Source of the DNA: Macrostomum hystrix
Taxonomy: Eukaryota; Platyhelminthes; Macrostomidae
DNA length: 64,000 nucleotides
Direction of reading: 5' to 3'
NCBI GenBank assembly: GCA_950097015.1
Contig: CATNEN010000037.1
Coordinates: 3,315,501 to 3,379,500 of the forward strand
Part shown: positions 1 to 15,000 of the stretch, one piece after another
How the letters are laid out: each line of letters begins with the position of its first letter
Numbering within the stretch: the stretch's first letter is position 1
Notes under the pieces: model-generated
Seen by the model: the letters and a program-made list of their open reading frames with translations, nothing else
What the model was told of the DNA's origin: nothing
The model's database searches: none
Position numbers and translations under genes: made by a program

Positions 1-3000
1 ACCAGTTGAAAACCAATCTTCAATGACCACTAGAAAGCCAATCTTCAATGACCAATAGAAAGCCAATCTTCAATGACCACTAGAAAGCCAATCTTCAATG
101 ACCAATAGAAAGCCAATCTTCAATGACCAGTTGAAAACCAATCTTCAATGACCAATAGAAAGCCAATCTTCAATGACCAATAGAAAGCCAATCTTCAATG
201 ACCAGTTGAAAACCAATCTTCAATGACCAATAGAAAGCCAATCTTCAATGACCAGTTGAAAACCAATCTTCAATGACCAATAGAAAGCCAATCTTCAATG
301 ACCACTAGAAAGCCAATCTTCAATGACCACTAGAAAGCCAATCTTCAATGACCAATAGAAAGCCAATCTTCAATGACCAGTTGAAAACCAATCTTCAATG
401 ACCAATAGAAAGCCAATCTTCAATGACCACTAGAAAGCCAATCTTCAATGACCAATAGAAAGCCAATCTTCAATGACCACTAGAAAGCCAATCTTCAATG
501 ACCAATAGAAAGCCAATCTTCAATGACCAGTTGAAAACCAATCTTCAATGACCAGTTGAAAACCAATCTTCAATGACCACTAGAAAGCCAATCTTCAATG
601 ACCAATAGAAAGCCAATCTTCAATGACCACTAGAAAGCCAATCTTCAATGACCAATAGAAAGCCAATCTTCAATGACCAGTTGAAAACCAATCTTCAATG
701 ACCACTAGAAAGCCAATCTTCAATGACCAATAGAAAGCCAATCTTCAATGACCAGTTGAAAACCAATCTTCAATGACCAGTTGAAAACCAATCTTCAATG
801 ACCACTAGAAAGCCAATCTTCAATGACCAATAGAAAGCCAATCTTCAATGACCACTAGAAAGCCAATCTTCAATGACCAATAGAAAGCCAATCTTCAATG
901 ACCAGTTGAAAACCAATCTTCAATGACCAATAGAAAGCCAATCTTCAATGACCAATAAAAAGCCAATCTTCAATGACCAGTTGAAAACCAATCTTCAATG
1001 ACCAGTTGAAAACCAATCTTCAATGACCAGTTGAAAAACCAATCTTCAATGACCAGTTGAAAACCAATCTTCAATGACCAGTTGAAAACCAATCTTCAAT
1101 GACCACTAGAAAGCCAATCTTCAATGACCAATAGAAAGCCAATCTTCAATGACCACTAGAAAGCCAATCTTCAATGACCAATAGAAAGCCAATCTTCAAT
1201 GACCAGTTGAAAACCAATCTTCAATGACCAATAGAAAGCCAATCTTCAATGACCAATAGAAAGCCAATCTTCAATGACCAGTTGAAAACCAATCTTCAAT
1301 GACCAGTTGAAAACCAATCTTCAATGACCAGTTGAAAACCAATCTTCAATGACCAGTTGAAAACCAATCTTCAATGACCACTAGAAAGCCAATCTTCAAT
1401 GACCAATAGAAAGCCAATCTTCAATGACCAATAGAAAGCCAATCTTCAATGACCAGTTGAAAACCAATCTTCAATGACCACTAGAAAGCCAATCTTCAAT
1501 GACCAATAGAAAGCCAATCTTCAATGACCACTAGAAAGCCAATCTTCAATGACCACTAGAAAACCAATCTTCAATGACCAGTTGAAAACCAATCTTCAAT
1601 GACCACTAGAAAGCCAATCTTCAATGACCAATAGAAAGCCAATCTTCAATGACCACTAGAAAGCCAATCTTCAATGACCAATAGAAAGCCAATCTTCAAT
1701 GACCAGTTGAAAACCAATCTTCAATGACCAATAGAAAGCCAATCTTCAATGACCAATAGAAAGCCAATCTTCAATGACCAGTTGAAAACCAATCTTCAAT
1801 GACCAATAGAAAGCCAATCTTCAATGACCACTAGAAAGCCAATCTTCAATGACCACTAGAAAGCCAATCTTCAATGACCAATAGAAAGCCAATCTTCAAT
1901 GACCAGTTGAAAACCAATCTTCAATGACCAATAGAAAGCCAATCTTCAATGACCACTAGAAAGCCAATCTTCAATGACCAATAGAAAGCCAATCTTCAAT
2001 GACCAATAGAAAGCCAATCTTCAATGACCAGTTGAAAACCAATCTTCAATGACCAATAGAAAGCCAATCTTCAATGACCAGTTGAAAACCAATCTTCAAT
2101 GACCAGTTGAAAACCAATCTTCAATGACCAATAGAAAGCCAATCTTCAATGACCAATAGAAAGCCAATCTTCAATGACCAGTTGAAAACCAATCTTCAAT
2201 GACCACTAGAAAGCCAATCTTCAATGACCAATAGAAAGCCAATCTTCAATGACCAGTTGAAAACCAATCTTCAATGACCAGTTGAAAACCAATCTTCAAT
2301 GACCACTAGAAAGTCAATCTTCAATGAGCAATAGAAAGCCAATCTTCAATGACCAATAGAAAGCCAATCTTCAATGACCAATAGAAAGCCAATCTTCAAT
2401 GACCAATAGAAAGCCAATCTTCAATGAGCAATAGAAAGCCAATCTTCAATGACCAATAGAAAGCCAATCTTCAATGACCAGTTGAAAACCAATCTTCAAT
2501 GACCAGTTGAAAACCAATCTTCAATGACCAGTTGAAAACCAATCTTCAATGACCAGTTGAAAACCAATCTTCAATGACCAGTTGAAAACCAATCTTCAAT
2601 GACCACTAGAAAGCCAATCTTCAATGACCAATAGAAAGCCAATCTTCAATGACCACTAGAAAGTCAATCTTCAATGACCACTAGAAAGCCAATCTTCAAT
2701 GACCAATAGAAAGCCAATCTTCAATGACCACTAGAAAGCCAATCTTCAATGACCACTAGAAAGCCAATCTTCAATGACCAGTTGAAAACCAATCTTCAAT
2801 GACCACTAGAAAGCCAATCTTCAATGACCAATAGAAAGCCAATCTTCAATGACCACTAGAAAGCCAATCTTCAATGACCAGTAGAAAGCCAATCTTCAAT
2901 GACCAGTTGAAAACCAATCTTCAATGACCAATAGAAAGCCAATCTTCAATGACCAATAGAAAGCCAATCTTCAATGACCAGTTGAAAACCAATCTTCAAT

Positions 3001-6000
3001 GACCAATAGAAAGCCAATCTTCAATGACCACTAGAAAGCCAATCTTCAATGACCACTAGAAAGCCAATCTTCAATGACCAATAGAAAGCCAATCTTCAAT
3101 GACCAGTTGAAAACCAATCTTCAATGACCAATAGAAAGCCAATCTTCAATGACCACTAGAAAGCCAATCTTCAATGACCAATAGAAAGCCAATCTTCAAT
3201 GACCAATAGAAAGCCAATCTTCAATGACCAGTTGAAAACCAATCTTCAATGACCAATAGAAAGCCAATCTTCAATGACCAGTTGAAAACCAATCTTCAAT
3301 GACCAGTTGAAAACCAATCTTCAATGACCAATAGAAAGCCAATCTTCAATGACCAATAGAAAGCCAATCTTCAATGACCAGTTGAAAACCAATCTTCAAT
3401 GACCACTAGAAAGCCAATCTTCAATGACCAATAGAAAGCCAATCTTCAATGACCAGTTGAAAAACAATCTTCAATGACCAGTTGAAAACCAATCTTCAAT
3501 GACCACTAGAAAGCCAATCTTCAATGAGCAATAGAAAGCCAATCTTCAATGACCAATAGAAAGCCAATCTTCAATGACCAATAGAAAGCCAATCTTCAAT
3601 GACCAATAGAAAGCCAATCTTCAATGACCAATAGAAAGCCAATCTTCAATGACCAGTTGAAAACCAATCTTCAATGACCAATAGAAAGCCAATCTTCAAT
3701 GACCACTAGAAAGCCAATCTTCAATGACCAATAGAAAGCCAATCTTCAATGACCACTAGAAAGCCAATCTTCAATGACCAATAGAAAGCCAATCTTCAAT
3801 GACCAGTTGAAAACCAATCTTCAATGACCAGTTGAAAACCAATCTTCAATGACCACTAGAAAGCCAATCTTCAATGACCAATAGAAAGCCAATCTTCAAT
3901 GACCACTAGAAAGCCAATCTTCAATGACCAATAGAAAGCCAATCTTCAATGACCAGTTGAAAACCAATCTTCAATGACCACTAGAAAGCCAATCTTCAAT
4001 GACCAATTGAAAGCCAATCTTCAATGACCAGTTGAAAACCAATCTTCAATGACCAGTTGAAAACCAATCTTCAATGACCACTAGAAAGCCAATCTTCAAT
4101 GACCAATAGAAAGCCAATCTTCAATGACCACTAGAAAGCCAATCTTCAATGACCAATAGAAAGCCAATCTTCAATGACCAGTTGAAAACCAATCTTCAAT
4201 GACCAATAGAAAGCCAATCTTCAATGACCAATAGAAAGCCAATCTTCAATGACCAGTTGAAAACCAATCTTCAATGACCAGTTGAAAACCAATCTTCAAT
4301 GACCAGTTGAAAACCAATCTTCAATGACCAATAGAAAGCCAATCTTCAATGACCACTAGAAAGCCAATCTTCAATGACCACTAGAAAGCCAATCTTCAAT
4401 GACCAATAGAAAGCCAATCTTCAATGACCAGTTGAAAACCAATCTTCAATGACCAATAGAAAGCCAATCTTCAATGACCACTAGAAAGCCAATCTTCAAT
4501 GACCAATAGAAAGCCAATCTTCAATGACCAGTTGAAAACCAATCTTCAATGACCAGTTGAAAACCAATCTTCAATGACCACTAGAAAGCCAATCTTCAAT
4601 GACCAATAGAAAGCCAATCTTCAATGACCACTAGAAAGCCAATCTTCAATGACCAATAGAAAGTCAATCTTCAATGACCAATAGAAAGCCAATCTTCAAT
4701 GACCAGTTGAAAACCAATCTTCAATGACCAATAGAAAGCCAATCTTCAATGACCACTAGAAAGCCAATCTTCAATGACCACTAGAAAGCCAATCTTCAAT
4801 GACCAATAGAAAGCCAATCTTCAATGACCAGTTGAAAACCAATCTTCAATGACCAATAGAAAGCCAATCTTCAATGACCACTAGAAAGCCAATCTTCAAT
4901 GACCAATAGAAAGCCAATCTTCAATGACCAATAGAAAGCCAATCTTCAATGACCAGTTGAAAACCAATCTTCAATGACCAGTTGAAAACCAATCTTCAAT
5001 GACCAATAGAAAGCCAATCTTCAATGACCAATAGAAAGCCAATCTTCAATGACCAGTTGAAAACCATTCTTCAATGACCACTAGAAAGCCAATCTTCAAT
5101 GACCAATAGAAAGCCAATCTTCAATGACCAGTTGAAAACCAATCTTCAATGACCAGTTGAAAACCAATCTTCAATGACCACTAGAAAGCCAATCTTCAAT
5201 GACCACTAGAAAGCCAATCTTCAATGACCACTAGAAAGCCAATCTTCAATGACCACTAGAAAACCAATCTTCAATGACCAGTTGAAAACCAATCTTCAAT
5301 GACCACTAGAAAGCCAATCTTCAATGACCAATAGAAAGCCAATCTTCAATGACCACTAGAAAGCCATCTTCAATGACCAATAGAAAGCCAATCTTCAATG
5401 ACCAGTTGAAAACCAATCTTCAATGACCACTAGAAAGCCAATCTTCAATGACCAATAGAAAGCCAATCTTCAATGACCAGTTGAAAACCAATCTTCAATG
5501 ACCAATAGAAAGCCAATCTTCAATGACCACTAGAAAGCCAATCATCAATGACCACTAGAAAGCCAATCTTCAATGACCAATAGAAAGCCAATCTTCAATG
5601 ACCAGTTGAAAACCAATCTTCAATGACCAATAGAAAGCCAATCTTCAATGACCACTAGAAAGCCAATCTTCAATGACCAATAGAAAGCCAATCTTCAATG
5701 ACCACTAGAAAGCCAATCTTCAATGACCAATAGAAAGCCAATCTTCAATGACCAGTTGAAAAACCAATCTTCAATGACCAGTTGAAAACCAATCTTCAAT
5801 GACCACTAGAAAGCCAATCTTCAATGACCAATAGAAAGCCAATCTTCAATGACCACTAGAAAGCCAATCTTCAATGACCAATAGAAAGCCAATCTTCAAT
5901 GACCAGTTGAAAACCAATCTTCAATGACCACTAGAAAGCCAATCTTCAATGACCACTAGAAAGCCAATCTTCAATGACCAATAGAAAGCCAATCTTCAAT

Positions 6001-9000
6001 GACCAGTTGAAAACCAATCTTCAATGACCAATAGAAAGCCAATCTTCAATGACCACTAGAAAGCCAATCTTCAATGACCAATAGAAAGCCAATCTTCAAT
6101 GACCAGTTGAAAACCAATCTTCAATGACCAGTTGAAAACCAATCTTCAATGACCACTAGAAAGCCAATCTTCAATGACCAATAGAAAGCCAATCTTCAAT
6201 GACCACTAGAAAGCCAATCTTCAATGACCAATAGAAAGCCAATCTTCAATGACCAATAGAAAGCCAATCTTCAATGACCAGTTGAAAACCAATCTTCAAT
6301 GACCAATAGAAAGCCAATCTTCAATGACCACTAGAAAGCCAATCTTCAATGACCACTAGAAAGCCAATCTTCAATGACCAATAGAAAGCCAATCTTCAAT
6401 GACCAGTTGAAAACCAATCTTCAATGACCAATAGAAAGCCAATCTTCAATGACCACTAGAAAGCCAATCTTCAATGACCAATAGAAAGCCAATCTTCAAT
6501 GACCAATAGAAAGCCAATCTTCAATGACCAGTTGAAAACCAATCTTCAATGACCAATAGAAAGCCAATCTTCAATGACCAGTTGAAAACCAATCTTCAAT
6601 GACCAGTTGAAAACCAATCTTCAATGACCAATAGAAAGCCAATCTTCAATGACCAATAGAAAGCCAATCTTCAATGACCAGTTGAAAACCAATCTTCAAT
6701 GACCACTAGAAAGCCAATCTTCAATGACCAATAGAAAGCCAATCTTCAATGACCAGTTGAAAACCAATCTTCAATGACCAGTTGAAAACCAATCTTCAAT
6801 GACCACTAGAAAGCCAATCTTCAATGACCAGTTGAAAACCAATCTTCAATGACCACTAGAAAGCCAATCTTCAATGACCAATAGAAAGCCAATCTTCAAT
6901 GACCAATAGAAAGCCAATCTTCAATGACCAGTTTGAAAACCAATCTTCAATGACCACTAGAAAGCCAATCTTCAATGACCAATAGAAAGCCAATCTTCAA
7001 TGACCACTAGAAAGCCAATCTTCAATGACCACTAGAAAACCAATCTTCAATGACCAGTTGAAAACCAATCTTCAATGACCACTAGAAAGCCAATCTTCAA
7101 TGACCAATAGAAAGCCAATCTTCAATGACCACTAGAAAGCCAATCTTCAATGGACCAATAGAAAGCCAATCTTCAATGACCAGTTGAAAACCAATCTTCA
7201 ATGACCACTAGAAAGCCAATCTTCAATGACCAATAGAAAGCCAATCTTCAATGACCAGTTGAAAAACAATCTTCAATGACCAGTTGAAAACCAATCTTCA
7301 ATGACCACTAGAAAGCCAATCTTCAATGACCAAAAGAAAGCCAATCTTCAATGACCACTAGAAAGCCAATCTTCAATGACCACTAGAAAGCCAATCTTCA
7401 ATGACCAGTTGAAAAACCAATCTTCAATGACCAATAGAAAGCCAATCTTCAATGACCAATAGAAAGCCAATCTTCAATGACCAGTTGAAAACCAATCTTC
7501 AATGACCAATAGAAAGCCAATCTTCAATGACCAATAGAAAGCCAATCTTCAATGACCAGTTGAAAACCAATCTTCAATGACCAGTTGAAAACCAATCTTC
7601 AATGACCACTAGAAAGCCAATCTTCAATGACCAGTTGAAAACCAATCTTCAATGACCACTAGAAAGCCAATCTTCAATGACCAATAGAAAGCCAATCTTC
7701 AATGACCACTAGAAAGCCAATCTTCAATGACCAATAGAAAGTCAATCTTCAATGACCAATAGAAAGCCAATCTTCAATGACCAGTTGAAAACCAATCTTC
7801 AATGACCAATAGAAAGCCAATCTTCAATGACCACTAGAAAGCCAATCTTCAATGACCACTAGAAAGCCAATCTTCAATGACCAATAGAAAGCCAATCTTC
7901 AATGACCAGTTGAAAACCAATCTTCAATGACCAATAGAAAGCCAATCTTCAATGACCACTAGAAAGCCAATCTTCAATGACCAATAGAAAGCCAATCTTC
8001 AATGACCAATAGAAAGCCAATCTTCAATGACCAGTTGAAAACCAATCTTCAATGACCAGTTGAAAACCAATCTTCAATGACCAATAGAAAGCCAATCTTC
8101 AATGACCAATAGAAAGCCAATCTTCAATGACCAGTTGAAAACCATTCTTCAATGACCACTAGAAAGCCAATCTTCAATGACCAATAGAAAGCCAATCTTC
8201 AATGACCAGTTGAAAACCAATCTTCAATGACCAGTTGAAAACCAATCTTCAATGACCACTAGAAAGCCAATCTTCAATGACCACTAGAAAGCCAATCTTC
8301 AATGACCACTAGAAAGCCAATCTTCAATGACCACTAGAAAACCAATCTTCAATGACCAGTTGAAAACCAATTCTTCAATGACCACTAGAAAGCCAATCTT
8401 CAATGACCAATAGAAAGCCAATCTTCAATGACCACTAGAAAGCCAATCTTCAATGACCAATAGAAAGCCAATCTTCAATGACCAGTTGAAAACCAATCTT
8501 CAATGACCACTAGAAAGCCAATCTTCAATGACCAATAGAAAGCCAATCTTCAATGACCAGTTGAAAACCAATCTTCAATGACCAATAGAAAGCCAATCTT
8601 CAATGACCACTAGAAAGCCAATCATCAATGACCACTAGAAAGCCAATCTTCAATGACCAATAGAAAGCCAATCTTCAATGACCAGTTGAAAACCAATCTT
8701 CAATGACCAATAGAAAGCCAATCTTCAATGACCACTAGAAAGCCAATCTTCAATGACCAATAGAAAGCCAATCTTCAATGACCACTAGAAAGCCAATCTT
8801 CAATGACCAATAGAAAGCCAATCTTCAATGACCAGTTGAAAACCAATCTTCAATGACCAGTTGAAAACCAATCTTCAATGACCACTAGAAAGCCAATCTT
8901 CAATGACCAATAGAAAGCCAATCTTCAATGACCACTAGAAAGCCAATCTTCAATGACCAATAGAAAGCCAATCTTCAATGACCAGTTGAAAACCAATCTT

Positions 9001-12000
9001 CAATGACCACTAGAAAGCCAATCTTCAATGACCACTAGAAAGCCAATCTTCAATGACCAATAGAAAGCCAATCTTCAATGACCAGTTGAAAACCAATCTT
9101 CAATGACCAATAGAAAGCCAATCTTCAATGACCACTAGAAAGCCAATCTTCAATGACCAATAGAAAGCCAATCTTCAATGACCAGTTGAAAACCAATCTT
9201 CAATGACCAGTTGAAAACCAATCTTCAATGACCACTAGAAAGCCAATCTTCAATGACCAATAGAAAGCCAATCTTCAATGACCACTAGAAAGCCAATCTT
9301 CAATGACCAATAGAAAGCCAATCTTCAATGACCAATAGAAAGCCAATCTTCAATGACCAGTTGAAAACCAATCTTCAATGACCAATAGAAAGCCAATCTT
9401 CAATGACCACTAGAAAGCCAATCTTCAATGACCACTAGAAAGCCAATCTTCAATGACCAATAGAAAGCCAATCTTCAATGACCAGTTGAAAACCAATCTT
9501 CAATGACCAATAGAAAGCCAATCTTCAATGACCACTAGAAAGCCAATCTTCAATGACCAATAGAAAGCCAATCTTCAATGACCAATAGAAAGCCAATCTT
9601 CAATGACCAGTTGAAAACCAATCTTCAATGACCAATAGAAAGCCAATCTTCAATGACCAGTTTGAAAACCAATCTTCAATGACCAGTTGAAAACCAATCT
9701 TCAATGACCAATAGAAAGCCAATCTTCAATGACCAATAGAAAGCCAATCTTCAATGACCAGTTGAAAACCAATCTTCAATGACCACTAGAAAGCCAATCT
9801 TCAATGACCAATAGAAAGCCAATCTTCAATGACCAGTTGAAAACCAATCTTCAATGACCAGTTGAAAACCAATCTTCAATGACCACTAGAAAGCCAATCT
9901 TCAATGACCAGTTGAAAACCAATCTTCAATGACCACTAGAAAGCCAATCTTCAATGACCAATAGAAAGCCAATCTTCAATGACCAATAGAAAGCCAATCT
10001 TCAATGACCAGTTGAAAAACCAATCTTCAATGACCACTAGAAGCCAATCTTCAATGACCAATAGAAAGCCAATCTTCAATGACCACTAGAAAGCCAATCT
10101 TCAATGACCACTAGAAAACCAATCTTCAATGACCAGTTGAAAACCAATCTTCAATGACCACTAGAAAGCCAATCTTCAATGACCAATAGAAAGCCAATCT
10201 TCAATGACCACTAGAAAGCCAATCTTCAATGACCAATAGAAAGCCAATCTTCAATGACCAGTTGAAAACCAATCTTCAATGACCACTAGAAAGCCAATCT
10301 TCAATGACCAATAGAAAGCCAATCTTCAATGACCAGTTGAAAAACAATCTTCAATGACCAGTTGAAAACCAATCTTCAATGACCACTAGAAAGCCAATCT
10401 TCAATGACCAAAAGAAAGCCAATCTTCAATGACCACTAGAAAGCCAATCTTCAATGACCACTAGAAAGCCAATCTTCAATGACCAGTTGAAAACCAATCT
10501 TCAATGACCAATAGAAAGCCAATCTTCAATGACCAATAGAAAGCCAATCTTCAATGACCAGTTGAAAACCAATCTTCAATGACCAATAGAAAGCCAATCT
10601 TCAATGACCAATAGAAAGCCAATCTTCAATGACCAGTTGAAAACCAATCTTCAATGACCAGTTGAAAACCAATCTTCAATGACCACTAGAAAGCCAATCT
10701 TCAATGACCAGTTGAAAACCAATCTTCAATGACCACTAGAAAGCCAATCTTCAATGACCAATAGAAAGCCAATCTTCAATGACCACTAGAAAACCAATCT
10801 TCAATGACCAGTTGAAAACCAATCTTCAATGACCACTAGAAAGCCAATCTTCAATGACCAATAGAAAGCCAATCTTCAATGACCACTAGAAAGCCAATCT
10901 TCAATGACCACTAGAAAACCAATCTTCAATGACCAGTTGAAAACCAATCTTCAATGACCACTAGAAAGCCAATCTTCAATGACCAATAGAAAGCCAATCT
11001 TCAATGACCACTAGAAAGCCAATCTTCAATGACCAATAGAAAGCCAATCTTCAATGACCAGTTGAAAACCAATCTTCAATGACCACTAGAAAGCCAATCT
11101 TCAATGACCAATAGAAAGCCAATCTTCAATGACCAGTTGAAAACCAATCTTCAATGACCAGTTGAAAACCAATCTTCAATGACCACTAGAAAGCCAATCT
11201 TCAATGACCACTAGAAAGCCAATCTTCAATGACCAATAGAAAGCCAATCTTCAATGACCAATAGAAAGCCAATCTTCAATGACCAGTTGAAAACCAATCT
11301 TCAATGACCAATAGAAAGCCAATCTTCAATGACCACTAGAAAGCCAATCTTCAATGACCACTAGAAAGCCAATCTTCAATGACCAATAGAAAGCCAATCT
11401 TCAATGACCAGTTGAAAACCAATCTTCAATGACCAATAGAAAGCCAATCTTCAATGACCACTAGAAAGCCAATCTTCAATGACCAATAGAAAGCCAATCT
11501 TCAATGACCAATAGAAAGCCAATCTTCAATGACCAGTTGAAAACCAATCTTCAATGACCAATAGAAAGCCAATCTTCAATGACCAGTTGAAAACCAATCT
11601 TCAATGACCAGTTGAAAAACCAATCTTCAATGACCAATAGAAAGCCAATCTTCAATGACCAATAGAAAGCCAATCTTCAATGACCAGTTTGAAAACCAAT
11701 CTTCAATGACCACTAGAAAGCCAATCTTCAATGACCAATAGAAAGCCAATCTTCAATGACCAGTTGAAAACCAATCTTCAATGACCAGTTGAAAACCAAT
11801 CTTCAATGACCACTAGAAAGCCAATCTTCAATGACCAGTTGAAAACCAATCTTCAATGACCACTAGAAAGCCAATCTTCAATGACCAATAGAAAGCCAAT
11901 CTTCAATGACCAATAGAAAGCCAATCTTCAATGACCAGTTGAAAACCAATCTTCAATGACCACTAGAAAGCCAATCTTCAATGACCAATAGAAAGCCAAT

Positions 12001-15000
12001 CTTCAATGACCACTAGAAAGCCAATCTTCAATGACCACTAGAAAACCAATCTTCAATGACCAGTTGAAAACCAATCTTCAATGACCACTAGAAAGCCAAT
12101 CTTCAATGACCAATAGAAAGCCAATCTTCAATGACCACTAGAAAGCCAATCTTCAATGACCAATAGAAAGCCAATCTTCAATGACCAGTTGAAAACCAAT
12201 CTTCAATGACCACTAGAAAGCCAATCTTCAATGACCAATAGAAAGCCAATCTTCAATGACCAGTTGAAAAACAATCTTCAATGACCAGTTGAAAACCAAT
12301 CTTCAATGACCACTAGAAAGCCAATCTTCAATGACCAAAAGAAAGCCAATCTTCAATGACCACTAGAAAGCCAATCTTCAATGACCACTAGAAAGCCAAT
12401 CTTCAATGACCAGTTGAAAACCAATCTTCAATGACCAATAGAAAGCCAATCTTCAATGACCAATAGAAAGCCAATCTTCAATGACCAGTTGAAAACCAAT
12501 CTTCAATGACCAATAGAAAGCCAATCTTCAATGACCAATAGAAAGCCAATCTTCAATGACCAGTTGAAAACCAATCTTCAATGACCAGTTGAAAACCAAT
12601 CTTCAATGACCACTAGAAAGCCAATCTTCAATGACCAGTTGAAAACCAATCTTCAATGACCACTAGAAAGCCAATCTTCAATGACCAATAGAAAGCCAAT
12701 CTTCAATGACCACTAGAAAACCAATCTTCAATGACCAGTTGAAAACCAATCTTCAATGACCACTAGAAAGCCAATCTTCAATGACCAATAGAAAGCCAAT
12801 CTTCAATGACCACTAGAAAGCCAATCTTCAATGACCACTAGAAAAACCAATCTTCAATGACCAGTTGAAAACCAATCTTCAATGACCACTAGAAAGCCAA
12901 TCTTCAATGACCAATAGAAAGCCAATCTTCAATGACCACTAGAAAGCCAATCTTCAATGACCAATAGAAAGCCAATCTTCAATGACCAGTTGAAAACCAA
13001 TCTTCAATGACCACTAGAAAGCCAATCTTCAATGACCAATAGAAAGCCAATCTTCAATGACCAGTTGAAAACCAATCTTCAATGACCAGTTGAAAACCAA
13101 TCTTCAATGACCACTAGAAAGCCAATCTTCAATGACCACTAGAAAGCCAATCTTCAATGACCAATAGAAAGCCAATCTTCAATGACCAGTTGAAAACCAA
13201 TCTTCAATGACCAATAGAAAGCCAATCTTCAATGACCACTAGAAAGCCAATCTTCAATGACCAATAGAAAGCCAATCTTCAATGACCACTAGAAAGCCAA
13301 TCTTCAATGACCACTAGAAAGCCAATCTTCAATGACCAGTTGAAAACCAATCTTCAATGACCAGTTGAAAACCAATCTTCAATGACCACTAGAAAGCCAA
13401 TCTTCAATGACCAATAGAAAGCCAATCTTCAATGACCACTAGAAAGCCAATCTTCAATGACCAATAGAAAGCCAATCTTCAATGACCAGTTGAAAACCAA
13501 TCTTCAATGACCACTAGAAAGCCAATCTTCAATGACCAATAGAAAGCCAATCTTCAATGACCAGTTGAAAACCAATCTTCAATGACAGTTGAAAACCAAT
13601 CTTCAATGACCACTAGAAAGCCAATCTTCAATGACCAATAGAAAGCCAATCTTCAATGACCACTAGAAAGCCAATCTTCAATGACCAATAGAAAGCCAAT
13701 CTTCAATGACCAGTTGAAAACCAATCTTCAATGACCAATAGAAGGCCAATCTTCAATGACCAATAGAAAGCCAATCTTCAATGACCAGTTGAAAACCAAT
13801 CTTCAATGACCAGTTGAAAACCAATCTTCAATGACCAGTTGAAAACCAATCTTCAATGACCAATAGAAAGCCAATCTTCAATGACCACTAGAAAGCCAAT
13901 CTTCAATGACCACTAGAAAGCCAATCTTCAATGACCAATAGAAAGCCAATCTTCAATGACCAGTTGAAAACCAATCTTCAATGACCAATAGAAAGCCAAT
14001 CTTCAATGACCACTAGAAAGCCAGACTTCAATGACCAATAGAAAGCCAATCTTCAATGACCACTAGAAAGCCAATCTTCAATGACCAATAGAAAGCCAAT
14101 CTTCAATGACCAGTTGAAAACCAATCTTCAATGACCAGTTGAAAACCAATCTTCAATGACCACTAGAAAGCCAATCTTCAATGACCAATAGAAAGCCAAT
14201 CTTCAATGACCACTAGAAAGCCAATCTTCAATGACCAATAGAAAGCCAATCTTCAATGACCAGTTGAAAACCAATCTTCAATGACCACTAGAAAGCCAAT
14301 CTTCAATGACCAATAGAAAGCCAATCTTCAATGACCAGTTGAAAACCAATCTTCAATGACCAGTTGAAAACCAATCTTCAATGACCACTAGAAAGCCAAT
14401 CTTCAATGACCAATAGAAAGCCAATCTTCAATGACCACTAGAAAGCCAATCTTCAATGACCAATAGAAAGCCAATCTTCAATGACCAGTTGAAAACCAAT
14501 CTTCAATGACCACTAGAAAGCCAATCTTCAATGACCAATAGAAAGCCAATCTTCAATGACCAGTTCAAAGCCAATCTTCAATGACCAGTTGAAAACCAAT
14601 CTTCAATGACCACTAGAAAGCCAATCTTCAATGACCAATAGAAAGCCAATCTTCAATGACCACTAGAAAGCCAATCTTCAATGACCAATAGAAAGCCAAT
14701 CTTCAATGACCAGTTGAAAACCAATCTTCAATGACCAATAGAAAGCCAATCTTCAATGACCAATAGAAAGCCAATCTTCAATGACCAGTTGAAAACCAAT
14801 CTTCAATGACCAATAGAAAGCCAATCTTCAATGACCAGTTGAAAACCAATCTTCAATGACCAATAGAAAGCCAATCTTCAATGACCACTAGAAAGCCAAT
14901 CTTCAATGACCACTAGAAAGCCAATCTTCAATGACCAATAGAAAGCCAATCTTCAATGACCAGTTGAAAACCAATCTTCAATGACCAATAGAAAGCCAAT

